Source of the DNA: Microvirga flocculans ATCC BAA-817
Lineage (GTDB): Bacteria > Pseudomonadota > Alphaproteobacteria > Rhizobiales > Beijerinckiaceae
DNA length: 64,000 nt
Assembly: GCF_000518665.1 (NCBI RefSeq)
Contig: NZ_KI912469.1
Location: forward strand, 271,051 to 335,050
Direction of reading: 5' to 3'
Under the pieces are notes generated by a model. It was not told the DNA's origin and made no database searches. It saw only the letters and a program-made list of their open reading frames with translations. This document shows, piece by piece, positions 36,551 to 44,383 of this stretch (the first letter of the stretch is position 1; each line of letters begins with the position of its first letter). A program made the position numbers and the translations under genes.

Positions 36551-37678
36551 ATGGTTCTTGATCCTGCCACCCTGACGGTTGCCTTCCTTCTGCTGTCGGC
36601 CGTGCTAGGCACGCTCCTGATCCTCTCGGGACTGCAGCCTCCCAAAATGAATCCGATGATCTGGTGGGGAAGCAGCTTCTGGCTGCTGACGGTCTCCGTC
36701 GGCTGGGCCAATCTCGGACGAGGGCAGCCCAGCTACACGGTTCTGCTCCTGGCCAATACGCTCACGATATCGTCCTATGGGGCCCTGTATGTCGGCTGCC
36801 GGATCTTCAACAATCGCAGCGGCATCTTCCTTCCGCTGCTGACCGGAGCAATCGTCTGGATTGCCGTCTTTCCCTTCATCTTCGATTCTCTCGGCTATCG
36901 CGTCATTCTCGTCTCCATCGTGACGGGGGTCTATTCCGCCCTGTCCGCCTGGGAGCTGGGACGCCGTAGAGAGCAGACGCTGACCTCTTCCCAGCGCATC
37001 GTGGTCCTTCTTCTCGCCTGCCTTTCGTTTTTCAGTTTCCTGAGGGCACTGCTGGGCTTCTCCGTCACGTCCGTTGCCTGGATCGACAGCTTTGCCAGGC
37101 GCTGGTCGTCGGAACTGGCACTGTTCTTGGTGGTTTTCGGGCCGGCCCTGGCCTTTATGTTGTTGTCCATGACGAAGGAGCGGCTGAAGCTCGAGTACAA
37201 GAATGCGGCCCTCATCGATTCCTTGACGGGCATCGCAAACCGTCGCGCCTTCTTCCAGAACGCCTCTATCCTGCTCGACCGGCTGGGTGGAAAGCCTGCG
37301 AGCTGCCTCCTGTTCGACCTCGACAACTTCAAGGCGATCAACGACCGCCACGGCCACGATGCCGGCGACCGTATACTGTCACTCTTCGCCCGGATCTTGG
37401 AGGAGCACATGCCGAAGAACACCTTCGGCCGTCTCGGTGGGGAGGAGTTTGCCGCCGTCCTCGCGGTCGGGTCCCAAGAGGCCGCTGTGCTGGCGGAGAG
37501 GATCCGCGATGCCTTCGCGCAGGCCGGAGGAGCGGTGCTCGGATCGGATCAGGAGGTGACGGTCAGCGCAGGCTGCGCAACCGCCTCAGGCGCCACCGTC
37601 GAAGCCCTGCTGCAACGGGCCGATCGTGCGCTCTATCGGGCCAAGGAAAGAGGCCGGAACCTTGTAGTGGCGGCCTGA
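36551..37678 (+). CDS. diguanylate cyclase (membrane-anchored GGDEF protein)
   Basis: A 375-residue protein with about six or seven N-terminal membrane helices (residues 1-205) and a C-terminal GGDEF domain. The domain starts DSLTGIANRRAFFQ, continues LFDLDNFKAINDRHGHDAGD, and has the active-site signature GRLGGEEFAA. It should synthesise cyclic di-GMP from two GTP. No RxxD inhibitory site precedes GGEEF. The membrane part resembles sensors without a named domain. No phosphodiesterase gene is adjacent. Confidence 0.9.
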   Translation: MVLDPATLTVAFLLLSAVLGTLLILSGLQPPKMNPMIWWGSSFWLLTVSVGWANLGRGQPSYTVLLLANTLTISSYGALYVGCRIFNNRSGIFLPLLTGAIVWIAVFPFIFDSLGYRVILVSIVTGVYSALSAWELGRRREQTLTSSQRIVVLLLACLSFFSFLRALLGFSVTSVAWIDSFARRWSSELALFLVVFGPALAFMLLSMTKERLKLEYKNAALIDSLTGIANRRAFFQNASILLDRLGGKPASCLLFDLDNFKAINDRHGHDAGDRILSLFARILEEHMPKNTFGRLGGEEFAAVLAVGSQEAAVLAERIRDAFAQAGGAVLGSDQEVTVSAGCATASGATVEALLQRADRALYRAKERGRNLVVAA

Positions 37679-37837
37679 GCGAATATCACTCCGGCGTCGG
37701 AGATGCCGAAGGAAGAGCATAGCCGGGAGACATGAAATGATATTGCTATAAGTCCGACGTTAATGATAGCACATCGTGCAGTATTCGCTCGCTCGAGACG
37801 ACACGCTCATTGTGTGGAGAGCGGCAGGGAAGGTGCG

Positions 37838-38209
37838 ATGAAGCGTTCCATGTTTCGTGCCCCGGTTCTCGCTCTTGCTTTGGGTGCGCTGGGCTTGGGC
37901 CTGGCGGGTTGTGTCACTACGGCCGACAAGCGGTCGGACCTCGTGATGATCTTCATGACGCAGATCAAGCATTGCTACCTACTTCCCGCGGCGGCCATAG
38001 GTGGGGAAGGTGTCACCCTCGAGGTGAGGCTCAACAAGGACGGGTCCTTGGAACAGTCGCCGAAGGTGCTGCATGGTCAGGCAGATTCCGCACAGGCACA
38101 GGCGGCATTAAACGCCGTCAAGCGATGCACGCCTTTCGCCATCCCTCAAAACATCGTCTCCCGCTATCCTCAATGGAAAGTCATGAGGATCGCGTTCAAC
38201 ACAAACTGA
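37838..38209 (+). CDS. lipoprotein with TolA/TonB C-terminal-like domain
   Basis: A 123-residue protein. The signal ends in LGLAGC, a lipobox, so the mature protein starts at Cys about 24. The rest, VTLEVRLNKDGSLEQSPKVL then AALNAVKRCTPFAIP and KVMRIAFNTN, resembles the TolA C-terminal domain, with two cysteines that may pair (IKHCYL and VKRCTP). The start at 37838 follows GGGAAGGTGC. It may interact with Tol or porin systems; this is inference from similarity. Confidence 0.65.
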   Translation: MKRSMFRAPVLALALGALGLGLAGCVTTADKRSDLVMIFMTQIKHCYLLPAAAIGGEGVTLEVRLNKDGSLEQSPKVLHGQADSAQAQAALNAVKRCTPFAIPQNIVSRYPQWKVMRIAFNTN

Positions 38210-38247
38210 GGATATTGCCGGTGTCTCCCCTTTCCCTTTATAGGACA

Positions 38248-38274
38248 GGAGCCTCACCCTATAGGCGAGGCTCC
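38248..38274. terminator. GC hairpin between convergent lipoprotein and RTX genes
   Basis: GGAGCCTC (38248-38255) pairs perfectly with GAGGCTCC (38267-38274). It lies 39 bp after the lipoprotein gene stop. No T-run is present on either side. Confidence 0.45.
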
Positions 38275-38333
38275 CGCGAGTGCGTTCGGCCGTCACGCCG
38301 TCATGGCGCAGCCGCCTAGGCCGTTTGAAGCCT

Positions 38334-39239
38334 TCAGAGCAGGAACCAATCGGCTGTCACGCCGACCTGCTCGATGTGGATGATGCCTTCCGCATCCGTG
38401 TCCGAGTCGGTGTTCAGAGCAACGTAGGTATCGCCGTTGCTGGTTGCGATCCTGACCTGACCGGCTTCGGAAAAGGCGCTTGTCCCAATGAAGTCGAAGG
38501 TCTGGTTGCCCGCCGTGTCGGTATCGGCGTCGATGCGTCTCAGGTCCACGCGATCGCCATCGGCAAACGAGAAGTCGCCGATGTAATCGGCGGTGGCATT
38601 GGTGCTGCCCGTATCCGTAACGGACTGGAAGATGAACCGGTCCGCTCCGTTGCCGCCCCAGAGATCGTCCTGACCGGCACCTCCGTTGATCGCATCGGCT
38701 CCGTTGGAGCCATAAAGAAGATCATCACCGGCGTTGCCGCTCAGACGGTCGTTGCCGGCATTCCCATCGAGAGCGTCATTCCCGTCGCCGCCGATGATCC
38801 TGTCGTTGTCGGCGCCGCCGGAGAGGAAGTCGTTGCCGGCCTGTCCATTGAGGAGATCCTGGCCGCTATTTCCATACAGAAAATCGGTGCCGTCGCCACC
38901 ATAGAGCTGGTCGTTGCCTGCGTCTCCCGCAGCGGCGTCGTCTCCAAGCCCGCCATAGATCGTATCCCTGCCGTCGTTGCCGAACAGTATGTCGTTGTCG
39001 GCATCGCCTCGGATCAGATCGCGGCCGTCGCCGCCTGTGATGAAGTCGATGCCGTTGCCGCCTTGCAAGGCGTCGTTGCCGTCATTCCCGGCAATCCAAT
39101 CGTTATCGGCTCCGCCAAAGATATTGTCCCGACCGTCGCGGCCCAGAAGGATATCGTTTCCGCCGAGGCCGTTGATCACATCCGCATTGTTGGTGCCAAC
39201 GAGTCTGTCGGCTTCCGCTGTCCCATTGAAGGTCGCCAT
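38334..39239 (-). CDS. RTX calcium-binding protein, type I secretion substrate
   Basis: A 301-residue acidic protein made of about 17 RTX nonapeptide units of the GGxGxDxxx type (GLGGNDILLGRDGRDNIFGG, GDGRDLIRGDADNDILFGND), which fold into a calcium-binding beta-roll. A serralysin-like C-terminal domain follows (LWGGNGADRFIFQSVTDTGS, IGDFSFADGDRVDLRRID) that usually carries the type I secretion signal. No catalytic domain is visible. The ATG at 39239 follows AAAGGA. No exporter genes lie nearby. Confidence 0.85.
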   Translation of the reverse strand: MATFNGTAEADRLVGTNNADVINGLGGNDILLGRDGRDNIFGGADNDWIAGNDGNDALQGGNGIDFITGGDGRDLIRGDADNDILFGNDGRDTIYGGLGDDAAAGDAGNDQLYGGDGTDFLYGNSGQDLLNGQAGNDFLSGGADNDRIIGGDGNDALDGNAGNDRLSGNAGDDLLYGSNGADAINGGAGQDDLWGGNGADRFIFQSVTDTGSTNATADYIGDFSFADGDRVDLRRIDADTDTAGNQTFDFIGTSAFSEAGQVRIATSNGDTYVALNTDSDTDAEGIIHIEQVGVTADWFLL

Positions 39240-39843
39240 CTTCTCGGTCCTTTCGTAAACATGTGAATAGCTACGCACGGCAAACAAAAAACATCGAGAG
39301 CATCGCGGTTTGCGGCCACGTTTATTCCGATGCTTTTGTCCAGACACGAATTTTTTGGGCCGCGAATTGTTCCGAATAAAAGTATTATTTCAGTTTATTT
39401 TCTCGATATGGCCTCAATGTGCATAATAATTGCACGGTATTGCCAAAATTTGAGATATGAATATTTATAATGATGTTTTATTTATTGATATTATTTTCCA
39501 TTTTAAGATAATTTTCTGTTTGGAGCCGTGGCCGTGTCTGAGCATGTTCGGACTGAGGCTAAAAGCCTGTGCCAACGTAGTTGTCGTCACCCTAGAGGCC
39601 GAATTGCTCGCCACATGGCTTGCGGAGCTGCTGAAAAGGCGCCGGCCAAGCCAAGTGGCTGCCTACGCTTTGGCTCTCTTCGGCGACCGACGAGAGGACC
39701 GTCTCGTTCACATCTCCTTCCTGTAAGAGGAAGGCGCGTTCGAGAAAAAGGATCCCCAAGATGCGATTTGCGCATTACTCTGCGTTAAGTTCTCGCAGGC
39801 AGAGTATGTCATCGTTTACAAGGGAAGTAGGGTCGGGGCGGTC
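39240..39843. other. 604-bp intergenic region with an AT-rich core
   Basis: Positions about 39340-39530 are markedly AT-rich compared with the surrounding genome, with runs such as TTTATTTATTGATATTATTTT. It contains the upstream region of the RTX gene. Beyond it, 39530-39760 has no convincing gene; an 89-codon open frame there lacks family resemblance. A possible short leader ORF lies at 39761-39847. Confidence 0.5.
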
Positions 39844-39847
39844 ATGA
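39761..39847 (+). CDS. possible 28-codon leader ORF upstream of a hypothetical gene
   Basis: ATG at 39761 is preceded by AAAAAGGA. The frame encodes a short Ser/Arg-rich peptide, and its TGA overlaps the start of the next gene as ATGA. The next gene lacks a good ribosome-binding site of its own, so coupling is conceivable. Evidence is limited to these signals. Confidence 0.25.
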   Translation: MRFAHYSALSSRRQSMSSFTREVGSGRS

Positions 39848-40263
39848 CAGAGGAAGAGATCGAAGCCGTCGCGGAGGAACTGGCCAAAGCCGGAGGCACA
39901 TCCTGGTATCCGGGCCGCACGCGCGGCGCGCTCCTGAGGCCCGTCAGCGAACGTTACCGGGACCGGGCAAGGCTGGCGATTGCAGCCCTTGATCGGGTGA
40001 GGGCTGGGATGGCTGCTGCTGCGGCATCGTCGGAAACGCGGCCGCGAAGCACCGGGGAACCCACCGGAGAGCCCGACCGGATCCAGGAAGGCGCGACCGT
40101 GGTCTACCGTCCGCCGGGCGATCAACGGGCGGTCGCCTGCACTGTTGCCCGCATCGAAGCCGGTCGGGCCTATCTGGTCCCACTGCCTCGTCCGGATATC
40201 GGCTGGGTCTCTTTGGAGGGGCTTCACCCCTTGGAGGAGGGGGCTGCTCCTAAAGACGAATGA
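39844..40263 (+). CDS. hypothetical protein
   Basis: A 139-residue soluble protein, not recognised. The N-terminal helical part (EEEIEAVAEELAKAGGTSWY, then RDRARLAIAALDRVR) is followed by a Ser/Thr/Pro-rich linker. The C-terminal part is a small beta domain (GATVVYRPPGDQRAVACTVA then YLVPLPRPDIGWVSLEGLHP) that could be SH3-like. It may be translationally coupled to the short upstream ORF. Codon use looks like that of its neighbours. Confidence 0.55.
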   Translation: MTEEEIEAVAEELAKAGGTSWYPGRTRGALLRPVSERYRDRARLAIAALDRVRAGMAAAAASSETRPRSTGEPTGEPDRIQEGATVVYRPPGDQRAVACTVARIEAGRAYLVPLPRPDIGWVSLEGLHPLEEGAAPKDE

Positions 40264-40346
40264 TCTGCCAAGCCGGAAGGTCGCTTCACTTCGCGTCCGA
40301 AACCCGGTAGCTGATTCATTGGGGCAACGGGGTGGATGGTTCTGAA

Positions 40347-40574
40347 ATGCGGTGTTTCTTCCACCTCGTGAACGATCACGAAGAGATCGTCGACAATACC
40401 GGGATCGATGTGAGCGATCTCGAGAACGCCAAGACCCAGGCGCTCGTTGCCATCAAGGAATTGCGTCAGGAAATCGGCGAGGATGCGCAGGACTGGTCAG
40501 GCTGGCGTCTCGACATCGTCTGCTCCCTTGGGACGCTGCTCCATTCCCTGCCGCTCGTCGAAACGGTGCATTGA
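40347..40574 (+). CDS. DUF6894 family protein (paralogue 1)
   Basis: A 75-residue protein: MRCFFHLVNDHEEIVDNTGI, DVSDLENAKTQALVAIKELR, then DWSGWRLDIVCSLGTLLHSL. The YFFHL...D..G.E..DLE.A...A pattern is the DUF6894 signature; function unknown. The start at 40347 gives the same length as the paralogue at 52786-53013. An earlier in-frame start at 40332 would add five residues. Confidence 0.75.
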   Translation: MRCFFHLVNDHEEIVDNTGIDVSDLENAKTQALVAIKELRQEIGEDAQDWSGWRLDIVCSLGTLLHSLPLVETVH

Positions 40575-40626
40575 ACGCGCCCGAGGAAGCAATTCGCGTC
40601 GTGCCTGAGGGTCTCTGGGCTTCACC

Positions 40627-41436
40627 TTAACGATAGGCCGTCACCACGAGGGCGCTCATGCGGTTCTCGATAGATGCAGACCCGAACGTGCGCGCGAGGG
40701 CATCTGTAACCTTGGCGGTGACTTCGTCGAGACGGTTCGGGGCGCGTGCCTCGATTTCGTTGCGCAGCGGCGAGCCCTGACAGAGACCCGTCGCCGGCTC
40801 CCGGGCGGACGGAGCGTGGTTGATCTTGTCGACGACATCGATGTCGACCGTCTCGAAACCTGCCTGCTGAACTTCGCCGAGAATCCGGTCGGGGTCGAAA
40901 TAACCGAACGGCACCCGTTCGATGAAGCGGGGCGGGTCATCGGGAAAAAACTGCGCGACCGCATCCGAGACGACGCGGCTTACGGCATTCCGGTCGAGGG
41001 AGTTCCAAACGCTGAACAGGAAGCGGCCGCCGGGCTTGAGCAGCCGCAGCGCCTCGCGATAGCCTGCGAGCTTGTCGGGCAAGAACATCACGCCGAACTG
41101 GCAGACCACCGCATCGAAGCTGTTGTCCTCGAAGGGCAGCGCCTGGGCATCGGCCTGTCGCCACGCGACGTTGGCAGCCTGCAGCTTCGTGCGCGCGTGG
41201 TCGAGCATCGCCTGGTTGAGATCGGTTGCGACGATTTCGACACGCGGCGTCAGGACCTTTGCGAGGGCGCGGGTGACGATGCCGGTTCCCGCTGCCGTCT
41301 CCAGGATGCGGCCCTGCGCGATGTCTTTCACCCGCGCAGCCATGTCCTCCGCATAGGGTTCGAAGAACAGGGGGCCGAGATAGCGTTCGTAGAGTTCGGG
41401 AATTGAGCCTGAAAAGGCAGCATCGGAGGCGGTCAT
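40627..41436 (-). CDS. class I SAM-dependent methyltransferase
   Basis: A 269-residue methyltransferase of the UbiE/Methyltransf_11 type. SAM motif I is ILETAAGTGIVTRALA; VEIVATDLNQAMLDHAR, WRQADAQALPFEDNSFDAVV and ALRLLKPGGRFLFSVWNS follow in canonical order. The substrate is unknown. The start at 41436 has GAGGGAACG directly upstream and is favoured over 41448 and 41490. It is convergent with the DUF6894 gene. Confidence 0.85.
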   Translation of the reverse strand: MTASDAAFSGSIPELYERYLGPLFFEPYAEDMAARVKDIAQGRILETAAGTGIVTRALAKVLTPRVEIVATDLNQAMLDHARTKLQAANVAWRQADAQALPFEDNSFDAVVCQFGVMFLPDKLAGYREALRLLKPGGRFLFSVWNSLDRNAVSRVVSDAVAQFFPDDPPRFIERVPFGYFDPDRILGEVQQAGFETVDIDVVDKINHAPSAREPATGLCQGSPLRNEIEARAPNRLDEVTAKVTDALARTFGSASIENRMSALVVTAYR

Positions 41437-41554
41437 CGTTCCCTCCATCGCTAAAGACACAATGATCGCCCCAAAATCGTCGGTGAACAAGCGAAAACGC
41501 CGTGGCCCTTAATGGCAGAAGCGAAGTTTCGTTGGCGGTCTCGTTCCCGGTCTC

Positions 41555-42415
41555 TCAGGCTTCGGCTTTTTCCGCCCGCAGGCATTCGGCGAGGAAGGTC
41601 GCGACGGCCGATACGGCGGCGTTGCCCCGCAGATCCTTGTGAAAGGTCAGCCACACATCCCGCGCGATGGACCTTCCCTCGGGATCGGCATCCTGAAGGT
41701 TGCCGACCTTGCCCATGAAGCTCGGCAGGGCTGCGATGCCCACATGCGCCACGGCAGCGGCATGCTGGATCGCCATCTCGTTCGTTCGAAAGACGATCGG
41801 GCGCGGTCCGGCGAGTTTCTTGAGCCAGACCTGATGGGGCGCATCCTCCAAGCTTTCGTCGAATCCGATGAAGCCGAACCGATCCTCCTGTCTTGAGGCG
41901 AGGTATTCCGGCGAGCCGTAAAGCCGGTAGGTGATCGTCCCGATTTTCCGCGCGACGAGCGACATCTCGCCCGGACGCGACAATCGCACGGCCAGGTCGG
42001 CTTCGCGTCGCGGCAGCGAAACGGTTCGGCTCTCGCCCATCAGGCGCAGGTGCAGGCGCGGGTTTGACGACATGAATTTCGCAAGATGCGGAGCGATCAC
42101 GTGAGAGGCAATGACCGGCGGCGCACTCACGGAGATCTCGGTAAAGGTCTCGTCTTGGCGGGCGTGGACCGTTCGCTCCATGGCGAAAGCCTCGGCCTCC
42201 ATGCGCCGCGCATGTTCTGCGACCTGCTCCCCGTCAGGGGTCAGGGTGTAGCGCCCGGACCTCCGGTCGACCAGTTTGACGCCGATAGCGGCTTCCAGAG
42301 CCGCCACGCGTCGGGCCACCGTCGCATGTTCGATCCGCAGGCGCCGTGCGGCGGCCGACAAGGATCCTTCGTCGGCGAGGGCGATGAAGTGCCGAAGGTC
42401 GTCCCAGTCGATCAT
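41555..42415 (-). CDS. LysR family transcriptional regulator
   Basis: A 286-residue regulator. The N-terminal winged helix-turn-helix is WDDLRHFIALADEGSLSAAA followed by RRLRIEHATVARRVAALE, and the C-terminal part is a periplasmic-binding-like effector domain (VSLPRREADLAVRLSRPGEM). It is divergent from the monooxygenase/DUF2798 pair with 90 bp between them, the classic arrangement for LysR control of its neighbour. The effector is unknown. Confidence 0.9.
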   Translation of the reverse strand: MIDWDDLRHFIALADEGSLSAAARRLRIEHATVARRVAALEAAIGVKLVDRRSGRYTLTPDGEQVAEHARRMEAEAFAMERTVHARQDETFTEISVSAPPVIASHVIAPHLAKFMSSNPRLHLRLMGESRTVSLPRREADLAVRLSRPGEMSLVARKIGTITYRLYGSPEYLASRQEDRFGFIGFDESLEDAPHQVWLKKLAGPRPIVFRTNEMAIQHAAAVAHVGIAALPSFMGKVGNLQDADPEGRSIARDVWLTFHKDLRGNAAVSAVATFLAECLRAEKAEA

Positions 42416-42446
42416 TCCCGATTTTCTCACAGTCAGGGGGAAGTTT

Positions 42447-42460
42447 TGCGGAATTTCGCA
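42447..42460. promoter_or_regulatory. candidate LysR-type operator in divergent gap
   Basis: TGCG-g-AATT-t-CGCA is a near-perfect 14-bp dyad in the middle of the LysR/monooxygenase divergent region. This matches the location and dyad style of LysR-regulator sites. Confidence 0.4.
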
Positions 42461-42505
42461 CAGGCCTCGCTCGGGGCAAAGAGAGAAACCCTCAAGGAGG
42501 AGAGA

Positions 42506-42808
42506 ATGTCCCATCACGCTTCCATACCGAATATCCGCAAAATCGTCCGCATCGAGGCCAAGGCCGGCCTTGCGGACCAGATGCGCGCGGCGCTGCTCGA
42601 ACTGGAACGGGCCACCCGGCCGGAGCCGGGATGCCGCGAGTTCATGTTTTTCCAGGCTCTCGACAATCCGGGGTTGTTCCTCCTCGTCGAGGACTTTGCC
42701 AATGCCGCGGCTCTGGAGGAGCACATGAAGCTTCCCCATACGCAGAAGTTCTTCAGCCTTGGCCTGGCGGCCTCCGTGAAGCCTATCGATCCGGCGTGGA
42801 TGTCTTAA
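42506..42808 (+). CDS. antibiotic biosynthesis monooxygenase (ABM) domain protein
   Basis: A 100-residue ferredoxin-like fold protein. Residues IVRIEAKAGLADQMRAALLE and CREFMFFQALDNPGLFLLVE followed by HMKLPHTQKFF are the ABM pattern, as in YgiN-type quinol monooxygenases. AAGGAGGAG precedes the ATG at 42506. It is followed after 15 bp by a DUF2798 membrane protein gene and is probably controlled by the divergent LysR protein. It could oxidise quinones or other small aromatics, by inference only. Confidence 0.85.
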   Translation: MSHHASIPNIRKIVRIEAKAGLADQMRAALLELERATRPEPGCREFMFFQALDNPGLFLLVEDFANAAALEEHMKLPHTQKFFSLGLAASVKPIDPAWMS

Positions 42809-42823
42809 CGAAAGGCTGAAATC

Positions 42824-43093
42824 ATGTCTGTCTCCATCGTTCGCAAGCGTGGCTTCCGGAAGCTCCCGGCAAAGACCCACGCCATCATGTTCCCGTTGAT
42901 CCTCTCGCTGCTCATGTCCGGTGTCGTTTCGACGATCGCAACGCTCAAGGCAGTCGGGCTGGAGGCAGGAATCGTTCCGAGAATCCTTCAAGCCTGGGGG
43001 CTGTCCTATGCAATTGCGTTTCCGACGGCCCTTCTCGTGATGCCGGTCGTCCGGAGGATCGTCGGGGCTCTCGTCGAGACGCCCGGGCGATAA
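42824..43093 (+). CDS. DUF2798 family membrane protein
   Basis: An 89-residue protein with two membrane helices: AIMFPLILSLLMSGVVSTIA and WGLSYAIAFPTALLVMPVVR, followed by RIVGALVE. The pattern is that of DUF2798, function unknown. It probably forms an operon with the ABM gene 15 bp upstream. Confidence 0.8.
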   Translation: MSVSIVRKRGFRKLPAKTHAIMFPLILSLLMSGVVSTIATLKAVGLEAGIVPRILQAWGLSYAIAFPTALLVMPVVRRIVGALVETPGR

Positions 43094-43245
43094 GCGGATC
43101 GGTGCCGTCGCTCTGCGGTTCGACGGAGAGCAGCGGACCGGCGCTAAGCTCGAGCCTGCCTGAGGCCCGCTCCCATATGCCCCGAAAGCGTATTCTCATA
43201 TCGCCGGGGATGGCTTAGCACTGACTTTCACAAAGCGGGTGTCGG

Positions 43246-43266
43246 CGGTGACGATCGGCGTCACCG
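43246..43266 (+). other. short perfect hairpin upstream of nitronate monooxygenase gene
   Basis: CGGTGACG-atcgg-CGTCACCG ends 34 bases before the start codon. It could be an operator or attenuating hairpin. It lacks a T-run. Confidence 0.3.
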
Positions 43267-43299
43267 TTGCGCCCCTCTCTCGACGGAAAGGCAGCCGCC

Positions 43300-44370
43300 A
43301 TGTGGAAGGACCGGCGAATTCTCGATCTCTTGAGAATCGAACTTCCGATCATTCAGGCTCCCATGGCCGGAGCTAATTTGTCCGACATGGCCATTGCGGT
43401 CTCGGAAGCCGGTGGATTGGGCTCTCTGCCCTGCGCTATGCTCAGCCTCGACAAGGCCAGGGAAGAACTCTCCCGGATCCGGTTGAAGACGTCGAAACCC
43501 ATCAACGTCAATTTCTTCTGCCATCGCTCGCCCGCCGTCGATGCCGGACGGGAGGCGGCCTGGAAACGGCGCCTGAAGGATTATTATCTGGAGCTTGGGC
43601 TCGATCCGGACATGCCGACGCCCCCTTCGACGCGTGCGCCCTTCGATGAGGCTTTTCTAGGCCTGGTCGAGGAGTTCAGGCCGGAGGTCGTGAGCTTTCA
43701 CTTCGGTTTGCCGCAGCGGGGTTTGCTGGAACGCGTGAAGAAGACGGGCGCCAGGGTCCTGTCCTCGGCGACGACGGTCGACGAGGCGCGCTGGCTCGAA
43801 GACGAGGGATGTGATGCCATCATCGCGCAGGGCTTCGAAGCCGGCGGCCATCGCGGCATCTTTCTGAGCGACGACCTGTCGACCCAGGTCGGCACCATGG
43901 CCCTGGTGCCGCAGGTGGCCGATGCGGTGAAGGTGCCCGTCATCGCGGCCGGAGGAATTGCCGATTCACGAGGCATCGTGGCGGCTTTCGCCTTGGGAGC
44001 ATCGGCGGTGCAGATCGGCACCGCCTACCTGCTCACCCCGGAGGCCACGATATCCCCGGTTCACAGGCAGGCTTTGAAAAGCGCCGAGGTGGAGAAGACG
44101 GCGCTGACGAACCTTTTTACCGGTCGCCCGGCACGCGGCATCGTCAACCGGCTCATGCGGGAGGCGGGCCCTCTCTCCGAGCTTGCGCCGGAATTCCCGC
44201 TCGCGGGCGGCGCGGTCGCCCCCTTGCGTCAGAAATCGGAGCCTCTCGGTTCGGGAGACTTCATGCCTCTGTGGGCGGGGCAGGCGGCTCCCCTGAGCCG
44301 TGAACTTTCCGCCGGCGAGTTGACGAAGCTGCTGGCCGAGGAGACTTTAGGGCGCCTCTCGTCCCGTTGA
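43300..44370 (+). CDS. nitronate monooxygenase family protein
   Basis: A 356-residue FMN-dependent TIM-barrel enzyme oxidising nitronates such as propionate 3-nitronate. The N-terminus LRIELPIIQAPMAGANLSD, the segment VNFFCHRSP, GFEAGGHRGIF with the catalytic His, and the FMN-phosphate loop AGGIADSRGIVAAFALGASA are all seen, followed by GTAYLLTPEA. GGAAAGG precedes the ATG at 43300; a TTG at 43267 is less likely. It is convergent with uvrA, 13 bp apart. Confidence 0.9.
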   Translation: MWKDRRILDLLRIELPIIQAPMAGANLSDMAIAVSEAGGLGSLPCAMLSLDKAREELSRIRLKTSKPINVNFFCHRSPAVDAGREAAWKRRLKDYYLELGLDPDMPTPPSTRAPFDEAFLGLVEEFRPEVVSFHFGLPQRGLLERVKKTGARVLSSATTVDEARWLEDEGCDAIIAQGFEAGGHRGIFLSDDLSTQVGTMALVPQVADAVKVPVIAAGGIADSRGIVAAFALGASAVQIGTAYLLTPEATISPVHRQALKSAEVEKTALTNLFTGRPARGIVNRLMREAGPLSELAPEFPLAGGAVAPLRQKSEPLGSGDFMPLWAGQAAPLSRELSAGELTKLLAEETLGRLSSR

Positions 44371-44383
44371 GAACGCGGCAGGC

